From the NCBI GenBank assembly GCA_964638865.1, contig CAZXBG010000162.1, forward strand, positions 1 to 7,937: 7,937 nt of DNA. The letters run 5' to 3'. Below are positions 6,155 to 7,937 of the stretch, piece after piece. A program made the translations under genes and the position numbers. The notes beneath the pieces are model-generated. The model saw only the letters and a list, made by a program, of their open reading frames with translations, did not search any database and was not told the DNA's origin. Position 1 is the first letter of the stretch. Every line of letters starts with the position of its first letter. This stretch comes from UBA7236 sp964638865 (lineage in GTDB: Bacteria > Bacteroidota > Bacteroidia > Chitinophagales > BACL12).

Positions 6155-6196
6155 CAAAGATTGTGGAGTTTGTGAACGCCTTCCACCTGCTTATAT

Positions 6197-6204
6197 TATC
6201 TTTG
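6197..6204 (+). promoter_or_regulatory. -7 element for the sugar aminotransferase gene
   Basis: The plus strand reads TATCTTTG, matching TAnnTTTG exactly, with a TTTG at 6169-6172 as a possible but widely spaced (24 bases) -33 partner. A start near 6211 would lie past the in-frame TTG at 6209 and leave about 16 bases before the ATG at 6227. This is one reason for choosing that ATG. The box sits back to back with the minus-strand -7 box at 6147-6154. Confidence 0.45.
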
Positions 6205-6226
6205 CCGATTGAAATTTGACAATGTG

Positions 6227-7372
6227 ATGAAAAAGATACAAATGGTTGATCTTACAGGTCAATACCAAAAAATAAAGGAGGCAGTAGATGAGGGTATTCA
6301 GCAGGTTATTGATACTACACAATTTATCAATGGTTCAGCTACTAAAGAATTTGCCTCCGGATTAGCCACATATCTTAAAGTTAAACATGTAATTCCATGT
6401 GCCAATGGAACCGATGCCTTGCAAATAGCACTCATGGCACTGGGGCTTAAGGAAGGCGATGAGGTGATCTCCATACCGTTCACTTTCGTAGCTACAGTGG
6501 AGGTGGTTGCTTTATTGAAGTTGAAACCTGTTTTTGTTGATGTGGATGAAAATACTTTCAATATTGATGTTAATAAAATTGAAGAAAAAATAACTCCAAG
6601 AACAAAGGCCATAATTCCGGTACATCTTTTCGGGCAAGGTGCTGATATGGAAAAGATTATGAAGATTGCCGCAAAATACAACCTGATTGTTATTGAAGAT
6701 AATGCACAGGCAATTGGAAGTGAATTAGAAATGGAGGGGATAGGTTCGGTTAAAACCGGTACTATTGGTCATATTGCTACCACCTCTTTTTATCCCACAA
6801 AAAATCTTGGCGCATATGGCGATGGCGGTGCACTTTTTACAAACGATGATGTTATTGCGCAAAAAATTAAAATCATTTGTGATCATGGCTCCGCAAAAAA
6901 ATATTATTATGATGCCATTGGCGTTAATTCACGACTCGATAGTATGCAAGCTGCTATATTAAATGTAAAACTTAAAAATCTTGATGTTTATAATAAGCAG
7001 CGTCAAAACACTGCTGAAAAATATGATGCCGGATTAAAAGATATTCCCGGAATTTCAATTCCATCAAGATTTGAAAAAAGTACGCATGTGTTTCATCAAT
7101 ATACCATTAAAATTGCTCAAAACAGAGAAGGATTAAAAGAGCATTTACAGGAAAAAGGAATTCCTTCCATGATCTACTATCCCGTTCCTTTACATCTCAG
7201 CGAGGCATATCGGGTTTATGGATATAAACAAGGTGATTTTCCGGTTAGTGAAAAAATTGCAAAGGAAGTATTATCACTCCCCATGCATACAGAATTAGAT
7301 GTTGAACAAATAGAATATATCTGCGAAACAATTAAGGAATTTGTTTTTAGGCAGAACACCGTTATTGTTTGA
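6227..7372 (+). CDS. DegT/DnrJ/EryC1/StrS PLP-dependent sugar aminotransferase
   Basis: This 381-residue cytoplasmic fold-type I enzyme should transfer an amino group (usually from glutamate) to a keto-sugar nucleotide. Visible landmarks are GTDAL (61-65) in the cofactor-phosphate region and EDNAQAIG (157-164) with Asp158 facing the pyridine nitrogen. SFYPTKNLGAYGDGG (187-201) has Lys192 as the Schiff-base lysine. Near the end is IYYPVPLHL (316-324), a segment typical of WbpE/WlbC-type enzymes. Those make UDP-2-acetamido-3-amino-glucuronate from the 3-keto acid. Other family members act at C4, and sequence alone cannot settle which. The ATG at 6227 gives the usual family start (MKKIQMVDL), while an in-frame TTG at 6209 adds six residues and is unlikely. 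The neighbouring gene, 41 bases downstream, is a sugar 6-dehydrogenase that would make the uronic acid, which fits the WbpE-like assignment. The plus-strand pair probably begins an O-antigen or capsule operon. Confidence 0.95.
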   Translation: MKKIQMVDLTGQYQKIKEAVDEGIQQVIDTTQFINGSATKEFASGLATYLKVKHVIPCANGTDALQIALMALGLKEGDEVISIPFTFVATVEVVALLKLKPVFVDVDENTFNIDVNKIEEKITPRTKAIIPVHLFGQGADMEKIMKIAAKYNLIVIEDNAQAIGSELEMEGIGSVKTGTIGHIATTSFYPTKNLGAYGDGGALFTNDDVIAQKIKIICDHGSAKKYYYDAIGVNSRLDSMQAAILNVKLKNLDVYNKQRQNTAEKYDAGLKDIPGISIPSRFEKSTHVFHQYTIKIAQNREGLKEHLQEKGIPSMIYYPVPLHLSEAYRVYGYKQGDFPVSEKIAKEVLSLPMHTELDVEQIEYICETIKEFVFRQNTVIV

Positions 7373-7413
7373 TTATTTCCTAAAAAACACCATAATAATT
7401 AATTATAGTAAAA

Positions 7414-7937
7414 ATGTTCAACAAACTAAGTAAAGGAGAAAATAAAATTTCGGTGACAGGTCTGGGTTATGTAGGATTGCCGATTGCCTTGGAATTTGGG
7501 CGTAAATTTTCAGTGGTAGGTTATGATATTGATGCAGAGAGGGTAAAAATGTTGAACGTAGGAATAGATGAAGGTAATGATATAGAACCGGAAGCATTTA
7601 AAGGTACCAATGTTTTATTCACAACAGATCTGAATGAACTTGCAAATTGTAATTTTCATATAATAGCCGTTCCAACACCGGTAGATGAACATAAAGTTCC
7701 TGATCTTTCGCCCCTGATTTCTGCTACTAAATCAATAGCAGGCATTTTGAAACATGGTGATTATATTGTTTATGAATCAACTGTTTTTCCGGGATGCACA
7801 GAAGATATTTGTCTTCCTGTTTTAGAGAAAAGTTCGGGACTTAAATTAAATACAGATTTTAAATTGGGATATTCACCTGAAAGAATAAATCCGGGTGATG
7901 TGCAGTATACCTTAAAAAATGTAATTAAAATTGTTTC
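7414..7937 (+). CDS. nucleotide-sugar 6-dehydrogenase, 5' part only
   Basis: The gene is cut by the window end after 174 codons, whereas the family usually has about 420-440 residues. It begins at an ATG with an A-rich leader and no Shine-Dalgarno. An NAD-binding Rossmann fold opens with GLGYVGLP (16-23) and has acidic D38 at the end of the second strand. VPTPVDEHKVPDLSPL (86-101), ESTVFPG (121-127) and GYSPERINPGD (152-162) follow. This motif set is that of UDP-N-acetyl-hexosamine 6-dehydrogenases (the WbpO/TviB/VipA branch, close to WbpA), which oxidise the C6 alcohol of UDP-GlcNAc or UDP-GalNAc to a uronic acid with two NAD+. The catalytic cysteine and sugar-binding C-terminal domain lie beyond the edge. 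The substrate (GlcNAc or GalNAc) is inferred. Only 41 bases separate it from the aminotransferase, with no terminator between, so both are likely on one transcript. Confidence 0.93.
   Translation, partial: MFNKLSKGENKISVTGLGYVGLPIALEFGRKFSVVGYDIDAERVKMLNVGIDEGNDIEPEAFKGTNVLFTTDLNELANCNFHIIAVPTPVDEHKVPDLSPLISATKSIAGILKHGDYIVYESTVFPGCTEDICLPVLEKSSGLKLNTDFKLGYSPERINPGDVQYTLKNVIKIV

Noticed and set aside
6136..6186. N-terminal extension of the barrel protein from a GTG
   Set aside because: The signal peptide begins at the internal ATG, and the likely promoter box lies inside the extension.
6298..6681. Minus-strand 127-codon frame opposite the aminotransferase
   Set aside because: It is antisense to a strongly conserved PLP enzyme and shows no motif or start context of its own.

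Overview
The window looks like a piece of a Bacteroidota chromosome, perhaps from the Sphingobacteriia/Chitinophagia/Saprospiria part of the phylum. The signs are AT-rich DNA, a secreted protein with a type IX secretion (T9SS) C-terminal sorting domain, start regions that mostly lack a Shine-Dalgarno sequence, several copies of the Bacteroidota -7 promoter motif TAnnTTTG, and intergenic filler made of the 'acctgttaggt', 'ggtgagt' and 'attctccatt' repeat types.

Layout. Positions 1-586 hold no convincing gene: there are degenerate sequence, two competing inverted repeats, a cluster of 'aacctgt(t/g)aggt' repeats and a clear rho-independent terminator. That terminator ends a minus-strand gene (587-2179) for a T9SS-exported protein with a PKD domain. 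Upstream of it, also on the minus strand, is type II thymidine kinase tdk (2275-2844). Divergent from tdk is an uncharacterised 248-residue protein (2912-3658) with a coiled-coil-like N terminus, a charged Pro/Glu/Lys linker and a compact C-terminal domain. Positions 3659-4031 are a repeat-filled gap between convergent genes. A two-gene minus-strand operon follows: a small outer-membrane beta-barrel protein (5383-6135), then Kdo transferase waaA (4032-5381), whose stop codon and last residues lie inside a repeat tract. Divergent from this operon a plus-strand cluster starts: a DegT/DnrJ/EryC1/StrS sugar aminotransferase (6227-7372) and a nucleotide-sugar 6-dehydrogenase cut by the window edge (7414-7937).

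How the genes relate. The right half concerns the cell envelope. WaaA joins Kdo to lipid A. The dehydrogenase and aminotransferase together fit synthesis of an amino- or acetamido-uronic acid nucleotide sugar for O-antigen or capsule, so the right edge is probably the start of a surface-polysaccharide locus. tdk is housekeeping nucleotide salvage, and the PKD/T9SS protein is a secreted or surface product.

I found no CRISPR array, tRNA, rRNA, intact mobile element or defence system, and nothing that stands out convincingly as a new system. The least explained items are the 248-residue protein beside tdk, the repeat mosaic that runs into waaA, and the paired inverted repeats near the left edge. 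Start codons were chosen by hand. For waaA, the barrel gene and the aminotransferase the longest frames begin at TTG or GTG, and I prefer internal ATG starts.
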